DNA of 64,000 bases. It comes from Variovorax sp. V213 (lineage in GTDB: Bacteria; Pseudomonadota; Gammaproteobacteria; Burkholderiales; Burkholderiaceae_C). The notes beneath the pieces were generated by a model. That model did no database searches, had not been told where the DNA came from, and was given only the letters and a program-made list of their open reading frames with translations. The first letter of the stretch is position 1, and each line of letters starts with the position of its first letter. Below are positions 63,482-64,000 of the stretch, one piece after another. A program made the translations under genes and the position numbers. The stretch lies in NCBI RefSeq assembly GCF_041154455.1, contig NZ_AP028664.1, positions 4,341,001 to 4,405,000 of the forward strand, given 5' to 3'.

Positions 63482-63925
63482 CTACTGGACACGATTCCAG
63501 GTCTGGGTCCGCCAGAAAGGGCCCAGGTAGCCGCGCACTTCGAGCCTCTTGCCGCCGTCGATGGGCGTGAAGCTCGCGCGGTATTCCTTGCCGTTCTCGG
63601 GGTCGAGGATCTTTCCGCCTTCCCAGACGTCCTTGCCTTCGGCCTTCTTGCCGCCGCGGATGATGTCGAGCCCGGTGATGGGCTTGCCCTTGCGGTCGTC
63701 GCTGCATTCATCGCAGATCGCGTCGGGCTTGCCGTCCTTCTTCAGCGACTTTTCGATGCGGCCGATGAGCGCGCCGTTGGCTTCGCCGATGCGGATCTCC
63801 GCCTTGGCCTCGCCGGTCTTGTCGTCGACGTTGCGCCACAGCCCCACCGGGGTCAGGGCCGTGCCCTGGGCCATGGCCGTGACCGAGGCGGCGGCGAGGA
63901 CGATGGCTGCAAGCATCGATTTCAT
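63482..63925 (-). CDS. DUF2147 secreted protein
   Basis: A 147-residue protein with a signal peptide ending at TAMAQG (about residue 20). The mature part (TPVGLWRNVDDKTGEAKAEI, GKPITGLDIIRGGK, VRGYLGPFWRTQTWNRV) is the DUF2147 pattern, a small beta-barrel often near beta-oxidation genes in this group. Two close Cys in AICDECSDD may pair. It precedes the bifunctional enzyme by 37 bases, so it is likely first or early in the operon seen here. Confidence 0.9.
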   Translation of the reverse strand: MKSMLAAIVLAAASVTAMAQGTALTPVGLWRNVDDKTGEAKAEIRIGEANGALIGRIEKSLKKDGKPDAICDECSDDRKGKPITGLDIIRGGKKAEGKDVWEGGKILDPENGKEYRASFTPIDGGKRLEVRGYLGPFWRTQTWNRVQ

Positions 63926-63965
63926 GAACGGGCTCCCGGTTGGACGATGAAAGAAGACAGCGGCC

Positions 63966-64000
63966 TCAAGCCAGCGCTGCATCGGTGTCCATCAACACCT
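63966..64000 (-). CDS. possible 3' end of an upstream gene
   Basis: On the minus strand a frame from the right edge ends in TGA at 63966, reading VLMDTDAALA before the stop, 40 bases ahead of the DUF2147 gene. The composition is plausible for the C-terminus of another operon gene, but eleven codons are too few to identify it. Confidence 0.3.
   Translation of the reverse strand, partial: VLMDTDAALA

Overview
The window is GC-rich, gene-dense DNA from a betaproteobacterium, most likely a Comamonadaceae member close to Variovorax. The pointers are a betaproteobacterial-type RNase P RNA, several orphan tripartite-tricarboxylate (TctC/Bug) binding proteins, many CoA-dependent degradation genes, and strong GC bias at third codon positions, which leaves long spurious open frames opposite real genes. 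I see no tRNA, rRNA, insertion sequence, prophage, CRISPR array or plasmid function, so this reads as ordinary chromosome. The only stretch above 300 bases without a protein gene (8277-8766) holds rnpB.

Layout. 1-2099: start of a Wsp-type surface-sensing operon (wspA, then wspB running off the left edge). 2285-8276: mixed housekeeping and unknowns, including a 2-oxoglutarate-oxygenase-like protein, a glycine-zipper protein, a TctC binding protein, a Nudix/metallo-beta-lactamase fusion overlapping an S4/pseudouridine-synthase-like gene, and a lipoprotein. 8316-17941: rnpB, cysK, an FAD dehydrogenase, a flavin-reductase-like protein, a ProQ/FinO RNA chaperone, a coupled lipoprotein pair, htpX, a DUF3025 gene overlapping an NYN-domain gene, and pyrC. 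18126-25892: a five-gene peptide-type ABC transporter behind a good sigma-54 promoter match, followed by an amidase, a TfoX-like gene and a convergent ureidoglycolate-lyase-like gene. This suggests nitrogen scavenging.

26216-39231: a divergent LysR regulator and a pim-like beta-oxidation operon (pimF, thiolase, two-subunit acyl-CoA dehydrogenase, PaaG-like isomerase, class III CoA-transferase, acyl-CoA ligase) with two TctC binding proteins interleaved. This is probably uptake, activation and oxidation of a dicarboxylic or ring-derived acid. 39351-43285: a complete TRAP transporter followed by a nucleoside hydrolase. 43345-49378 (minus strand): the glutamate/aspartate ABC transporter gltIJKL, aspartase and a HypT-like LysR regulator, together an acidic amino-acid uptake and deamination block. 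49440-54283: an amidase, a 2-hydroxyacid dehydrogenase, an Atm1-type ABC exporter and a YciA-type thioesterase.

54294-63925 (minus strand): a second fatty-acid type cluster with a DUF2147 protein, a FadN-order bifunctional enzyme, thiolase, alpha/beta hydrolase, TesB-like thioesterase, an SDR lacking the usual catalytic tyrosine, a DsbA-like isomerase, an enoyl-CoA isomerase-like protein and an orphan ABC binding protein. The most unusual items are the proteins that keep a family fold but lack its key residue (the pseudouridine-synthase-like protein, the SDR), the NYN protein with a histone-like linker, the split active site of the tandem acyl-CoA dehydrogenases, and several clear operator or promoter sites. 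No feature here proves a wholly new system.
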